Positions 10,201-18,114 of a DNA stretch of 64,000 nt are shown here, one piece after another. The translations under genes were made by a program, and so were the position numbers. The stretch lies in the NCBI GenBank assembly GCA_023150945.1, contig JAKLJX010000004.1:186001-250000 (forward strand). The letters run 5' to 3'. Each line of letters begins with the position of its first letter. Position 1 is the stretch's first letter. This DNA is from a bacterium (GTDB lineage Bacteria; Zhuqueibacterota; Zhuqueibacteria; Zhuqueibacterales; Zhuqueibacteraceae). A model generated the notes under the pieces. That model saw only the letters and a list, made by a program, of their open reading frames with translations, did not search any database and was not told where the DNA came from.

Positions 10201-10468
10201 TCAAATCAAACCTTTGGCTTGCGGCCAAAGTGTTCATTCCCGGCTGCCGGCTGGTGCTTGCGACACTCGCCACCTGTTGCATTTTTGCTGCGAGCGTGAC
10301 GATGGCTTGCGGGGCCAGCGGCGCAGCAGCACGCGGTTGTTCCGCAACCGCAACGCGGCCTTTGTTGCGAATGTTCTGAAGAGAGAGGGTAGGCTGCGTC
10401 CAGGCCGGCGCGGACAGGCTCGCCAGCGCCAACAGGGCAGCCAGGTGAATGGTGACTCTGCGATACAT
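7271..10468 (-). CDS. secreted M4 (thermolysin-like) metalloprotease with sorting domain
   Basis: A 1065-residue exported zinc protease. Order: signal peptide (1-24, LAALLALASLSAPAWTQ), FTP/PepSY propeptide (about 100-300, acting as chaperone and inhibitor), M4 catalytic domain with HEMTH at 470-474, the ligand glutamate in GALDESLADVFG (494) and catalytic His about 565 in NGGVHVNSG, then a region of beta-propeller-like repeats (about 680-970, WRSVAVSPQGTKLAAT), and a C-terminal FlgD-like/type IX sorting domain (LDQNFPNPFNPETTIRYQLP to the end). All catalytic residues are present. The ATG at 10468 has GGAGGA just upstream; the frame stays open further upstream without signal-peptide character. 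Probably exported as a zymogen and either cell-attached or released. The propeller insertion between catalytic and sorting domains is less common in M4 enzymes. Confidence 0.93.
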   Translation of the reverse strand: MYRRVTIHLAALLALASLSAPAWTQPTLSLQNIRNKGRVAVAEQPRAAAPLAPQAIVTLAAKMQQVASVASTSRQPGMNTLAASQRFDLSRRAAANPAAAEAERLGLEIRWDEDNGTPTFISVSAAAQQRILSKTTAAARAAHIAKTFIADHRALFRLENPEEELQIAEEHVDRLGKQHVRFTQTLQGVPVWGKDLVAHVEADGRLYAINARYAPTPANLTLPAAPLTAAQALAIAQQHLAQRTETTALSASEKKMLNYDGPQAAQYIWTGPASQQPRLIWHVEIRPDLQDDWYYFIDAASGAILECYNNTRFDGPRTAAATDLNGKTQTVHSYQVGNAYIMVDASRPVWQQHQPDLINDPKGALVTLDLRNKDLNPQATLFHVVSNDNTWPDAVAVSAHSIMGTVFSYYYNTHGRLAIDGQGSSMISIIHRTLNGQPLDNASWNGAAMSYGDGNVRFKPLAGALDVAGHEMTHGVVSHTVKLEYKFQSGALDESLADVFGMMVDREDWRMGEDIVKPGEYPSGALRDLSDPHNGGSRYGDRGWQPAHMNEFVNLNIDSDNGGVHVNSGIPNRAAYLITNALGHERTEKIYYRVMEARYLNAQSNFVDMRLAAVQAATDLYGSQSADVNAVKSAFDAVGIFDGTGAKPPQDLPAVQGEQWIATVNADAANTSLFLVRPEVQSQQDIVQLTATQVYLNTANPVTASDNGALLYFVDKETNIRVIRSDGLGEEVITNLPGWRSVAVSPQGTKLAATRVEIDTTIYIFDLVNPAASFGLRLRTPSTGQGDQMNTTVMADALDWSSDGQYLVYDAFNSVPQSGGKAREYWEVNLLDVANVVTVRLFPPQPDGISFANPSFAQNNDGYIVFDLLDYNTSSDKIMVANLFTGEVVMIEDNGNSIGYPRFSTSDERLVYQRIENGAAALRQVPLAGNRMGAAGPSEFHVNGGVLPLWFAIGSRPTKVEDHPATLPGGFVLDQNFPNPFNPETTIRYQLPFEGRVTLAVFDLAGRLVAKLEQGVRSAGEHRVKWQGRDQIGRMVASGVYFYRLQAAGREGQSFAVTKKMTLMK

Positions 10469-10618
10469 GTATTCCTCCAACGTCATTCCGCCAGAGACCC
10501 GGTGCAGACTCGGATACAGGGCCACGCGCTGCACAAGTGCCCTGGCGGATAACCGTGCAAAGATGAACAGATTCTGCCGGCGGTCGTGCACGAGCGGTCA
10601 CACGACAACCTCGTGAAC

Positions 10619-11233
10619 TTAGAACGTGGTGCCGATGCGCACTGGCAAATAGGAAAACGCCTCGTCGGAAAAGACGCGGGTGTAGCGCACTTCGAAATAG
10701 GCATTCCATTTGGCGCCGAATTTGTGCTGCAGGCCAATGCCGCCGAGCGCCATGAAATTGCTTTCACTCACGGCCTCGCTCTCCAAATCGCCGGCAGGCG
10801 TGGTGACTTCGAGTTTTGCAATCGAAGACGCGGAAAGACCGGCGCCGGCGAGCAGATAGAAACTGGTGTTGGCATCCACGGACTTGGGGTAATATTTGCC
10901 GACACCCAACACTTCCACGACGCTCAGATCACCGCCTTTGATCTTGATCGCGTCATTGTCCTCCATTTCGATCAGATCGAGCAACCCCTTACGATCCAGA
11001 CCGAAAGAGCTGTAGCCCAATTCCGCGCCCACTGCCAGTTTCGGCGAAACACGCACGTCCAGTCCGAGACTGCCATTGGGGCCCGAGCTGTACAGATCCC
11101 GGAACTCCTGATTCGTCAACGGCGCGCTCGCACCGCCACTGAGGTGAAAAGCGAGCTTCTTTTCCTGCGCCAGCGCCAGCGAGCCGGCCTGCAGCGCAAA
11201 CAACATGACCAAGACTGCGAGGGACTTCTTCAT
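10619..11233 (-). CDS. outer-membrane beta-barrel protein
   Basis: A 204-residue protein with a clear signal peptide (MKKSLAVLVMLFALQAGSLA, cleavage after ALA/Q) followed by alternating amphipathic strands (LGLDVRVSPKLAVGAELGY, SFYLLAGAGLSASSI, WNAYFEVRYTRVF) ending in a terminal aromatic (GTTF), as expected for a small eight-stranded outer-membrane barrel (OMP_b-brl family). AAGGAGATCAT-type ribosome-binding sequence precedes ATG 11233. It lies 150 bp upstream of the protease gene on the same strand and may share its transcript. The exact function (adhesion, structural, porin) cannot be told. Confidence 0.8.
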   Translation of the reverse strand: MKKSLAVLVMLFALQAGSLALAQEKKLAFHLSGGASAPLTNQEFRDLYSSGPNGSLGLDVRVSPKLAVGAELGYSSFGLDRKGLLDLIEMEDNDAIKIKGGDLSVVEVLGVGKYYPKSVDANTSFYLLAGAGLSASSIAKLEVTTPAGDLESEAVSESNFMALGGIGLQHKFGAKWNAYFEVRYTRVFSDEAFSYLPVRIGTTF

Positions 11234-11394
11234 ATGATCTCCTTTGGGTTAATGGATGGATTGACGTGTTGATCGGGCCGCGTTGTGTTGTGCTGCTGCG
11301 ATACGATTTGGGCGCAGCAGAGTTGGTAGAACGAACGGACTATTTTGCAGCGCGGGCGCAACCGTGCCCAAAACGGTGAGCGCGAACAGATTCC

Positions 11395-11721
11395 TCAGCG
11401 CCAGCCGCAGCGCAAATGCAGGCGCGGGATCATGGCCAGCGCCCGCAGTCCCAAGCGCGGCGGCAGGCCGGCGGGCGGTTCGGTCGGCTGCGCGGTAACG
11501 TGCGGCACGGCAGGAGCAGCGCGTCTTGCCGTTGCAGCCAGGGCTTTGCCGCAATTGCCGCAATAGCGATACTCGCCGCCGAAGGTGAAGCCGCAGTGCG
11601 GACAGGAGGTGATCGCCACAACTGCCTCGCCCGGGTCGAGTGCGGCGGTGGACATGTTGGCCGTAGCCGGATCCCGGTCCGGCGGAGAGCTGGCGTTCCT
11701 TGCGATACGGTGAATTTGCAT
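11395..11721 (-). CDS. small zinc-ribbon protein
   Basis: A 108-residue frame containing one double zinc knuckle, CPHCGFTFGGEYRYCGNCGKAL (positions about 40-61), in which four cysteines as two CxxC pairs would bind zinc. The rest is Ala/Pro/Arg-rich and low in complexity. No strong ribosome-binding site precedes ATG 11719-11721, and an overlapping frame of similar length exists, but only this frame gives the spaced CxxC pairs. Function unknown; such ribbons occur in small regulatory or membrane-associated proteins. A genuine gene is plausible rather than certain. Confidence 0.5.
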   Translation of the reverse strand: MQIHRIARNASSPPDRDPATANMSTAALDPGEAVVAITSCPHCGFTFGGEYRYCGNCGKALAATARRAAPAVPHVTAQPTEPPAGLPPRLGLRALAMIPRLHLRCGWR

Positions 11722-11794
11722 GAATCAATCCGTTCGGCTATAGAGCAGATGAACTAATCTGATGCACTGTTACCGTTGCCGTGCGACAAACACA

Positions 11795-11822
11795 AAGGGC
11801 GACGATTTTCACCGCCGCCCTT
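11795..11822 (-). terminator. probable terminator of the lipoprotein gene at 11852
   Basis: AAGGGCG (11795-11801) pairs with CGCCCTT (11816-11822), with two more pairs possible inside. On the minus strand the hairpin follows the lipoprotein stop by about 30 bases and is followed by a broken T-run (TTTGTGTTTG). Confidence 0.5.
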
Positions 11823-11851
11823 CGCTTTGGAGGAACAAGATGCAGCAACTC

Positions 11852-12421
11852 TCAGCGGCGATAAAACGCCGAGGCGTCGCCTTCAGCGTATCTGAGCCAC
11901 AGCGCTTCGAGGCCATAGGCGTCGGTTCCGAGTTCCCAAAAGATATGCTCCTCGGCCAGCTCCGCCGGCTTGTCATAGTTGAAGCGCGGCACACAATTAT
12001 CCTGACTCTTCACCCGGCCATAGGTCGGATACAGCGAGATCTTGTTGCCGTCCACCGCCACCGTGCCCTTGTTGTAGACAAACAGCGTCGTGGTGCAGCC
12101 ATAGAGAGAAGTTTGCAGCAGGCCGCTTTTCTCGTAGTAGCCGTCCGCGGTAAGGCTATAGGTGATGCCGGTGCCGGAGGGCGGAGACCACTGGCCGGTG
12201 GTGGGGTTGTAGTAATTCACTGTCGAAATCGTACCGGTGTACCACGAGCCTACCAATTCCGCCGGCACCGCGGTGCGCGGCGTATCGTGATTGCCGTGGC
12301 CAGGATTGTCATCGGCGCTCGTGGGATTCTTGCGACAGCCGCCCACTGCCAGCATGATCGACAGCAGACCAGCCAGCACTCCCATCCGAGAACAGCGAAA
12401 CTGCACAACAAACGTCTTCAT
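11852..12421 (-). CDS. exported lipoprotein of unknown function
   Basis: A 189-residue protein with a lipoprotein signal peptide: MGVLAGLLSIMLAVGGC, with Cys about residue 29 as the lipidation site. The mature part begins with a linker rich in Asp, Gly and His (DDNPGHGNHD) and continues with a compact domain beginning VPAELVGSWYTGTIS and containing SLTADGYYEKSG and KISLYPTYGRVK. The layout resembles lipocalin-like stress or METRAM-type lipid-binding domains (G-x-W start, then strands), but I cannot assign a family. Two cysteines (YGCTTT, DNCVP) could form a disulfide. It stands alone, with terminators on both sides. Confidence 0.75.
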   Translation of the reverse strand: MKTFVVQFRCSRMGVLAGLLSIMLAVGGCRKNPTSADDNPGHGNHDTPRTAVPAELVGSWYTGTISTVNYYNPTTGQWSPPSGTGITYSLTADGYYEKSGLLQTSLYGCTTTLFVYNKGTVAVDGNKISLYPTYGRVKSQDNCVPRFNYDKPAELAEEHIFWELGTDAYGLEALWLRYAEGDASAFYRR

Positions 12422-12691
12422 GTACTCACCTCTTCAGTTGTGAATCGGCGCGCAGTCTGCCAGACTGCAAGCGAACCAAGAACCAAGTTGGAAAAGACTT
12501 CGAAATCGCGCTAGTCTTTTCAGAGCAGAACAATGTACCTGTGGGATGATAATTCGTAGAGCCGGCGCGCTGCTGCTTCCTGCAGCAGCGTCAGTGGCTC
12601 GTTCGTCGTTCATGGCTTCTGATACGGACTGTTGCCGCAGCGGTTGGTAGATCAAATGATCTATTTTGACGGGTTACCGCAAAACAGGGAG
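12422..12691. other. intergenic stretch upstream of the lipoprotein gene
   Basis: Part of a 383-bp gap. It should hold the promoter of the lipoprotein gene (minus strand), but no convincing -35/-10 pair stands out. Short frames in it are not protein-like. The right part of the gap is the terminator of the cytochrome gene. Confidence 0.4.
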
Positions 12692-12730
12692 GGCAAAACA
12701 AAAAGGGGCGACGATTCGCATCGTCGCCCC
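12692..12730 (-). terminator. intrinsic terminator of the cytochrome c gene
   Basis: GGGGCGACGAT (12705-12715) and ATCGTCGCCCC (12720-12730) form a perfect 11-bp stem with a TCGC loop. On the minus strand it is followed by TTTTTGTTTTG, the textbook form of a rho-independent terminator, 75 bases after the cytochrome stop. Confidence 0.92.
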
Positions 12731-12804
12731 GGCTGCGCTCATCCAGGGAGCATGGTGATTTTTGTGTGCGAGAAGAATCGACGTCGGGCCCGTCGTCCCG
12801 CGCC

Positions 12805-13791
12805 TTATCGCAACGAAACCTCGGCTTCCGGATAGCGGTCCACATCGTTTTTCACCGGTTGGACCGTGCGCAGGTAGGTGTAGATCGCGTTCAAGTCCGC
12901 TGCGGTCATGCCGGCGTAGAACGTCCACGGCATGGGCGTGTTGGCCTGGCCGGCGGGGACTTCGATGCGCTGGCTGGTGGAATCCGCGTATTCCTTGAAG
13001 CGCCGCACGAAATATTCGCGATCCCACGCACCGATGCCGGAATCAAACTCCGGGGTGATGTTGGCCGAACGTACCACGCCTCCGCCCGGCATTTTGAATT
13101 CCTGGCCGCCGGCGAAATCCATTTCCGGCAGCGGCTGGCCCTTGTCATTCATTGGCGTGTGGCAAAACTGGCAAGCGGCAATCGTGTTGAGGTATTTGCC
13201 GTACGCCAGAGTATCGGACGCAGCGGGCCGCGGCTGCGGCACATAAGGCTTGGGCATGGTGCGCACAATCAAATTCATCGGGAAGCTGAGTTGCGACCGC
13301 GGCACCTCGTTTACGATCGGCGGCAGCGTGCGCAGATAGGCTACGATCGCGTGGGCATCCTCTTCGGCGAGTTGATTGTACAGCGGGTAAGGCATCATCG
13401 GAAACAGCGGGTCGCCGTTTTTGTTCACCCCCGCGGTGATGGCATGCAGAATCTCACCGTCGCTCCAGTTCTCCAATGCCGCCGGCGTGATGTTGGGAAC
13501 CGTGATCTTACCGACCCCTTCTTCCATCTCGGAACCGCCTTGGCCTTCGCTGCCGGGCGTGATCGGCCCGCTGTAGTAGCGAAAATCGCGGGTAGAATGG
13601 CAATCCAAACACACGGTCACGTGTTTGGCAAGATATTCACCGCGCGCCAGCGTTGCGGGCGTCACGGCCATTTTGAGATCCGGCGTGTCGCCGGCATTCG
13701 GCAAAGCGACAAACAAATATGCCAGACCCGCACCGGCAGCCACCAGCAATGCCAGCACCAGGCCGCCGGCAATTTTGACCAGCTTGTTCAT
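12805..13791 (-). CDS. membrane-anchored di-heme cytochrome c
   Basis: A 328-residue protein with an N-terminal membrane anchor or uncleaved signal (IAGGLVLALLVAAGAGLAYLFVA) and two cytochrome c domains. Heme-binding CLDCH lies near residue 58 and CQFCH near residue 205; methionine ligand candidates are in FPMMPYP and TPMPW. Each domain would bind one covalent c-type heme and shuttle electrons in the periplasm. The domain arrangement resembles cytochromes that serve alcohol or aldehyde dehydrogenases or cbb3-like oxidases, but no dehydrogenase or oxidase gene is adjacent. ATG 13791 has AAGGAA about ten bases upstream; the frame's further upstream part is not used. It ends at a strong terminator and appears monocistronic. 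Confidence 0.9.
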   Translation of the reverse strand: MNKLVKIAGGLVLALLVAAGAGLAYLFVALPNAGDTPDLKMAVTPATLARGEYLAKHVTVCLDCHSTRDFRYYSGPITPGSEGQGGSEMEEGVGKITVPNITPAALENWSDGEILHAITAGVNKNGDPLFPMMPYPLYNQLAEEDAHAIVAYLRTLPPIVNEVPRSQLSFPMNLIVRTMPKPYVPQPRPAASDTLAYGKYLNTIAACQFCHTPMNDKGQPLPEMDFAGGQEFKMPGGGVVRSANITPEFDSGIGAWDREYFVRRFKEYADSTSQRIEVPAGQANTPMPWTFYAGMTAADLNAIYTYLRTVQPVKNDVDRYPEAEVSLR

Positions 13792-13980
13792 GAGACATTG
13801 TTCCTTTCTGAGGGTTATTGACTTGGCTGTTGCAGCGGGGCTGATGTACGAAGCCGCCTCGGAGCGGTTGCAAACAGCGCTCAAAATAGAACAAATGAAC
13901 TATGCGGAGATCGAACCGGAGGGCAGCAGCGAACGGTCACGCATGCGTTTTGCGCTGCGTGCGTGCGAGGGGAGGGATGC

Positions 13981-13998
13981 TGTGAAGATTTGGGCACA
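13981..13998. repeat. 18-bp sequence shared with 27651-27668
   Basis: TGTGAAGATTTGGGCACA occurs here and again, base for base, inside the tandem repeat block at 27628-27720. It lies in the gap between the cytochrome gene start and the cysA stop. Function unknown. Confidence 0.7.
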
Positions 13999-14072
13999 GT
14001 GCACAGTGTTTCACAAGGCTCGCCTGATGGGCATCGCGAAAAAACACTGTCACAAACTGAGAGGACCGACCA

Positions 14073-15128
14073 CTAAGTTTCCGTTGCCTCCTTCTTCTTT
14101 GGTCTGACAAAGACTCTGACATTGCGTTGCAGGCGCAGCTCGCGATAGCGTTCCTGAGTGATTTCCACTTGCACGGGATCGCCCGCTTCCGTCACCAGTT
14201 CGACTTTCACTTGCGGACCTGCCGCATGAATGTGACGCACGATGGCGGAAAAATGGTTTTGGTGGCTGGGCTTCTCTTCGATCTCCAGCAAGTGCGGACG
14301 GATGTAGACTGTTGCAGTGTCTGCATCGCGCTCGGCGCCCTCCGGCAGTTCCATCGCCATTTCGCCGATGTAGATGCGGTCTGCTTCGATGCGGCCGCGA
14401 AAGAGATTGACATTGCCGAGAAAATTGTAGACGAAAGGGGAGGCGGGATGATGGTACACCTCTTCCGGCGTGCCGATTTGCTCGATGCGGCCGGCATTCA
14501 TCACCACCACGCGATCGGCAACCTCCAGCGCTTCCTCTTGATCGTGTGTCACGAACACGCTGGTGATGTGAATGTCATCATGCAGCCGCCGCAACCAGCG
14601 CCGCAATTCCTGGCGAACTTTGGCGTCGAGCGCGCCGAAAGGCTCGTCGAGCAACAGCACGCGCGGCTCCACGGCCAGGGCGCGCGCGAGCGCCACCCGC
14701 TGGCGCTGGCCGCCGGAGAGCTGCGTGGGATAGCGGCTGGCCAGCTCTTCCAGCTTCACCAGGCGCAGCAGCTTCAGCACACTCGCGCGGATCGCCGCGT
14801 TGGAGGGCCGGGTGGCGCGCGGCCGCACCCGCATCCCAAACGCGATGTTCTCGAACACCGTCATGTGGCGAAACAGCGCGTAGTGTTGAAACACGAAACC
14901 GACGCGCCGCGCCCGCACGCTTTGCTGCGTGGCGTCTTCGCCATCGAACGCAATTCTGCCCTGATCGGCAAACTCCAGGCCCGCGAGAATGCGCAACAGC
15001 GTGGTTTTGCCGCAGCCCGAAGGCCCGAGCAGCGCGAGCAGCTCGCCGGATTTCACCTCCAGACAGATGTCCTGCAGCGCCGCGAACGCGCCGAATTTCT
15101 TGCTGAGATGCTGAATGTCGATGTTCAT
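14073..15128 (-). CDS. cysA: sulfate/thiosulfate ABC transporter ATP-binding protein
   Basis: The 351-residue ATPase of the sulfate importer. It carries Walker [10 protein letters not shown] (about residue 36), Q-loop [20 protein letters not shown], signature LSGGQRQR, Walker B VLLLDEP followed by FGALDAKVR, switch His in [10 protein letters not shown] and a C-terminal TOBE domain ([10 protein letters not shown] onward). The start [13 protein letters not shown] at 15128 overlaps the stop of cysW by ATGA, indicating coupled translation; the frame remains open far upstream but only as a shadow of cysW. It hydrolyses ATP to drive uptake through the CysT/CysW pore. It is the last gene of the operon. 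Confidence 0.96.
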   Translation of the reverse strand: MNIDIQHLSKKFGAFAALQDICLEVKSGELLALLGPSGCGKTTLLRILAGLEFADQGRIAFDGEDATQQSVRARRVGFVFQHYALFRHMTVFENIAFGMRVRPRATRPSNAAIRASVLKLLRLVKLEELASRYPTQLSGGQRQRVALARALAVEPRVLLLDEPFGALDAKVRQELRRWLRRLHDDIHITSVFVTHDQEEALEVADRVVVMNAGRIEQIGTPEEVYHHPASPFVYNFLGNVNLFRGRIEADRIYIGEMAMELPEGAERDADTATVYIRPHLLEIEEKPSHQNHFSAIVRHIHAAGPQVKVELVTEAGDPVQVEITQERYRELRLQRNVRVFVRPKKKEATET

Positions 15129-16033
15129 GCGCTCTCCTCGGAGATGATCATTTTGGCTGCTGCCTGCATCTGCTGTTTGGTGCGCCATTCCACTGCGCTC
15201 TTCGCGGCCAGCGTCACCAGCGCCAACAGCGCCAGCAGCGAAGCCACGGCAAAGGCGGCCACCGAGTTGTATTCGTTGTAGAGAATCTCGACGTGCAGCG
15301 TCATGGTGTTGGTCAAACCGCGAATGTGGCCGGACACCACCGACACCGCGCCGAATTCGCCCATCGCGCGCGCGTTGCACAGAATCACGCCGTAAAGCAG
15401 GCCCCATTTGACGTTGGGGAGGGTAACCCGCCAAAACGTTTGCCAGCCGTTCGCGCCCAGAGAAAGCGCGGCTTCCTCTTCTTCCACACCCTGGGCCTGC
15501 ATCAATGGAATCAACTCGCGCGCGACAAAGGGAAACGTGACAAATACCGTCGCCAGCACGATGCCGGGCACCGCAAAGATGATCTTGATATCGTGCGCAT
15601 TCAGCCACGGTCCCAGCCAACCGTGCAATCCGAAAATCAAAACGTAAATCAAGCCGGAAACCACCGGCGAAACGGAAAACGGCAGGTCGATGAGGGTGAT
15701 CAGAACGTTTTTGCCCTTGAACTCGAATTTGGCAATGGCCCAGGCCGCCGCCAGTCCGAACACCAGATTCAGCGGAACCGCAATGGCTGCGGTCAGCAAG
15801 GTCAGGCGAATGGCGGCCAGCGCATCCGGCTCGCGAATCGCCGCGAAATAGGCGCCCAGTCCTTTGTCCAGCGCCGAGAGAAAAACCACCAGCAGTGGCA
15901 AAACCACGAACAGCCCGAGAAAGCCCACCGCGACCGCGGTCAGCGCCCAGCGCATGAGGCGTGGCTCGGTTTTCACGTGCGCCGCAATGGCGCGGCTCCT
16001 GCGCCACACGGCTTCGACTAGGGGATTGGTCAT
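15125..16033 (-). CDS. cysW: sulfate ABC transporter permease CysW
   Basis: A 302-residue inner-membrane permease with about six transmembrane helices ([20 protein letters not shown] first). The cytoplasmic EAA loop that docks on CysA is visible as [37 protein letters not shown] and [17 protein letters not shown] match the CysW C-terminal region. ATG 16033 ([12 protein letters not shown]) is chosen; upstream residues are proline-rich and unlike the family. It forms the pore with CysT. It lies 20 bp after cysT and overlaps cysA by four bases. Confidence 0.95.
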   Translation of the reverse strand: MTNPLVEAVWRRSRAIAAHVKTEPRLMRWALTAVAVGFLGLFVVLPLLVVFLSALDKGLGAYFAAIREPDALAAIRLTLLTAAIAVPLNLVFGLAAAWAIAKFEFKGKNVLITLIDLPFSVSPVVSGLIYVLIFGLHGWLGPWLNAHDIKIIFAVPGIVLATVFVTFPFVARELIPLMQAQGVEEEEAALSLGANGWQTFWRVTLPNVKWGLLYGVILCNARAMGEFGAVSVVSGHIRGLTNTMTLHVEILYNEYNSVAAFAVASLLALLALVTLAAKSAVEWRTKQQMQAAAKMIISEESA

Positions 16034-16053
16034 GGCAGCTCCTCGCGGCAGAC

Positions 16054-16887
16054 TCAATGGCGTTGGCGGCGGCTGCTCCACGCTTGCAAGCCGTTGATCA
16101 AAAGCAGCAGCGCGAATGAAATAACCAGCATGACCACGGCCAGCGCGGTGGCGCCGGCATAGTCATACTGCTCGAGCTTGGTGACGATGAGCAGGGGCGT
16201 GATCTCGGTGCGCATGGGCATGTTGCCGGCAATGAAGATCACCGAGCCGTATTCGCCCACTGCGCGCGCGAACGCCATCGCGAAACCGGTCAGCAACGCC
16301 GGCCAGATCGCCGGCAGGAGCACGCGCGTGAAAGTTTGCCAGCGATGCGCGCCGAGAATCGCGGCGGCTTCTTCCACTTCCGGCTCGATGTCTTCCAACA
16401 CCGGTTGCACCGTGCGCACCACGAACGGCAGGCCGATGAAGGTCAGCACCACGACGATGCCCAGCGGCGCAAACGCCACTTTGATTCCCAGAGGTTCAAA
16501 CCACTGTCCGAGCCAGCCCTTGCTGGCATAGAGAGCCGTGAAGGCGATGCCGGCCACGGCCGTGGGCAGGGCAAACGGCAAATCGACCAGCGCGTCGATC
16601 AAACGCTTGGCGGGGAATTGATAGCGCACGAGTACCCAGGCAACTATCAATCCGAAGAACGCGTTGAGTAGCGCCGCGGTGAAGGCCGCACCGAAACTGA
16701 GCTGGTAGGAGGCCAGCGCGCGTGGCGCCGTGACCGTCTGCCAAAACTGCGCCCAGCTCAGGCTGGTGGTCTTGAGAAAAGTGCCGGCCAGTGGAATCAA
16801 AACCAGCAGGCCGAGGTAGAGCAGCGTATAACCCAGCGCCAGTCCGAAACCCGGCAGCACGCTGCGTTGTTTGAGCGCAAGCGCCAT
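16054..16887 (-). CDS. cysT: sulfate ABC transporter permease CysT
   Basis: A 277-residue inner-membrane permease, partner of CysW. It shows about six transmembrane helices ([20 protein letters not shown] first), the family sequence [13 protein letters not shown], the EAA loop ([23 protein letters not shown]) that contacts CysA, and [19 protein letters not shown] near the C-terminus, characteristic of CysT/CysU. AGGAGAACAGTCAC precedes ATG 16887, fixing the start. It follows the sulfate-binding protein gene by 83 bp and precedes cysW by 20 bp. Confidence 0.95.
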   Translation of the reverse strand: MALALKQRSVLPGFGLALGYTLLYLGLLVLIPLAGTFLKTTSLSWAQFWQTVTAPRALASYQLSFGAAFTAALLNAFFGLIVAWVLVRYQFPAKRLIDALVDLPFALPTAVAGIAFTALYASKGWLGQWFEPLGIKVAFAPLGIVVVLTFIGLPFVVRTVQPVLEDIEPEVEEAAAILGAHRWQTFTRVLLPAIWPALLTGFAMAFARAVGEYGSVIFIAGNMPMRTEITPLLIVTKLEQYDYAGATALAVVMLVISFALLLLINGLQAWSSRRQRH

Positions 16888-16970
16888 GTGACTGTTCTCC
16901 TGGCTGAGGAGGTGCAACAACCTGATGGCTCACGCCACTGTCAATGCGAAGTCAGGACTTGGAGCTGGCT

Positions 16971-17981
16971 TCACGGCAGATAGATCTGGTCAAAGATGCC
17001 GCCATCGGCAAAATGGATTTTCTGCGCCTGCTGCCAGCCGCCGAAGACCTCAGCGATGGTGAAGAGATTGATTTTGGGAAATTGCGCTGCATACTTTGCC
17101 ATCACCGCCTGCGAATGCGCGCGGTAGAAATGGCGGGCTGCGATCGCCTGGCCCTCTTCGGAATACAAGTACTCCAAATAAGCCTGCGCCACTGCGCGCG
17201 TTTTGCGTTTGTCAACGACCTTGTCGACCAGCGCCACCGTTGGTTCCGCCAAAATGCTGAGCGAGGGCACGACCATTTCAAACTTGCCCGGGCTCAGTTT
17301 TTGAATGAGCAGCAGTTCGTTTTCCCAATTGATCAACACGTCGCCGATGCCGCGTTCGACGAAAGTCGTGGTCGCGCCGCGCGCGCCGGAATCGAGCACC
17401 GGCACGTTCTTGAAGAGCTTGGCGATGAACTCCTGCGCCTTGGCGGCTTCGCCGTTGTTCTGGCGCAGCGCGTAGCCCCAGCCGGCGAGATAATTCCAGC
17501 GCGCCACGCCCGAGGTTTTGGGATTGGGCGTAATCACCGCGATGCCGGGCCGGATTAAATCATCCCAGTCTTTGATCTTCCTGGGATTGCCCTGGCGCAC
17601 GAGAAATGCCAGCGTTGAAGTGTAGGGCGCGCTGTTGTGCGGCAGCCGCTTCTGCCAGTCGGGCGGCAGAAGCTTCGCTTGTTCCGCGATGGCATCGATG
17701 TCGTAAGCCAGCGCCAGCGTCACCACGTCGGCCTGCAAACCGTCGATGACGGCGCGCGCCTGCTTGCTTGAGCCACCATGGGATTGATTGATGGTGACGG
17801 TTTCGCCGGTCTTTTCCTTCCAGTATTTCGTAAAGGCGGCATTGTACTCCTGGTACAATTCCCGGGTGGGATCATAGGAGACATTGAGCAGCGTGACGGC
17901 CTTTTGACCGAATGCCGATTGCGCCAGCAGCAATGTCATCACGGCAGCGCCGGCCGCTTGGCAGATTGATCGGAATGTCAT
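16971..17981 (-). CDS. sbp: periplasmic sulfate-binding protein
   Basis: A 336-residue substrate-binding protein of the Sbp/CysP family, which captures sulfate (or thiosulfate) and hands it to CysTWA. After a signal peptide ending at AQSAFGQ, the start of the mature protein, [17 protein letters not shown], is the family signature; [24 protein letters not shown] and [21 protein letters not shown] hold ligand-binding loops in which backbone amides, Ser and Gly coordinate the oxyanion. AGGAGGACTC precedes ATG 17981. Family knowledge does not allow separation of sulfate from thiosulfate specificity by eye. Confidence 0.95.
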   Translation of the reverse strand: MTFRSICQAAGAAVMTLLLAQSAFGQKAVTLLNVSYDPTRELYQEYNAAFTKYWKEKTGETVTINQSHGGSSKQARAVIDGLQADVVTLALAYDIDAIAEQAKLLPPDWQKRLPHNSAPYTSTLAFLVRQGNPRKIKDWDDLIRPGIAVITPNPKTSGVARWNYLAGWGYALRQNNGEAAKAQEFIAKLFKNVPVLDSGARGATTTFVERGIGDVLINWENELLLIQKLSPGKFEMVVPSLSILAEPTVALVDKVVDKRKTRAVAQAYLEYLYSEEGQAIAARHFYRAHSQAVMAKYAAQFPKINLFTIAEVFGGWQQAQKIHFADGGIFDQIYLP

Positions 17982-18114
17982 GAGTCCTCCTGAGAAGCAT
18001 TGCATGAGAAGCAGTGTTGGCACCTGGGAAGATCCTGCAGCGGGCTCGAGCCAGCTGCGCTATTCAAGCATCAAGAGAAGTTGCGGCCAGCGCCATGACA
18101 CAGTGGCATGGCCA

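Noticed and set aside
11249-11728. Alternative 159-codon frame over the zinc-ribbon gene
   Set aside because: It is Arg- and Leu-rich with no motif. The other frame has two CxxC pairs at ribbon spacing.
12591-12845. 84-codon minus-strand frame overlapping the cytochrome terminator
   Set aside because: It spans the strong terminator at 12692-12730 and overlaps the cytochrome 3' end in a non-protein-like frame.
15129-16007. Upstream extension of the cysA frame to 644 codons
   Set aside because: The extra part reads through cysW in another frame and has an Arg/Gly-rich, non-transporter composition. The ATG at 15128 with ATGA overlap to cysW and the family N-terminus fixes the true start.
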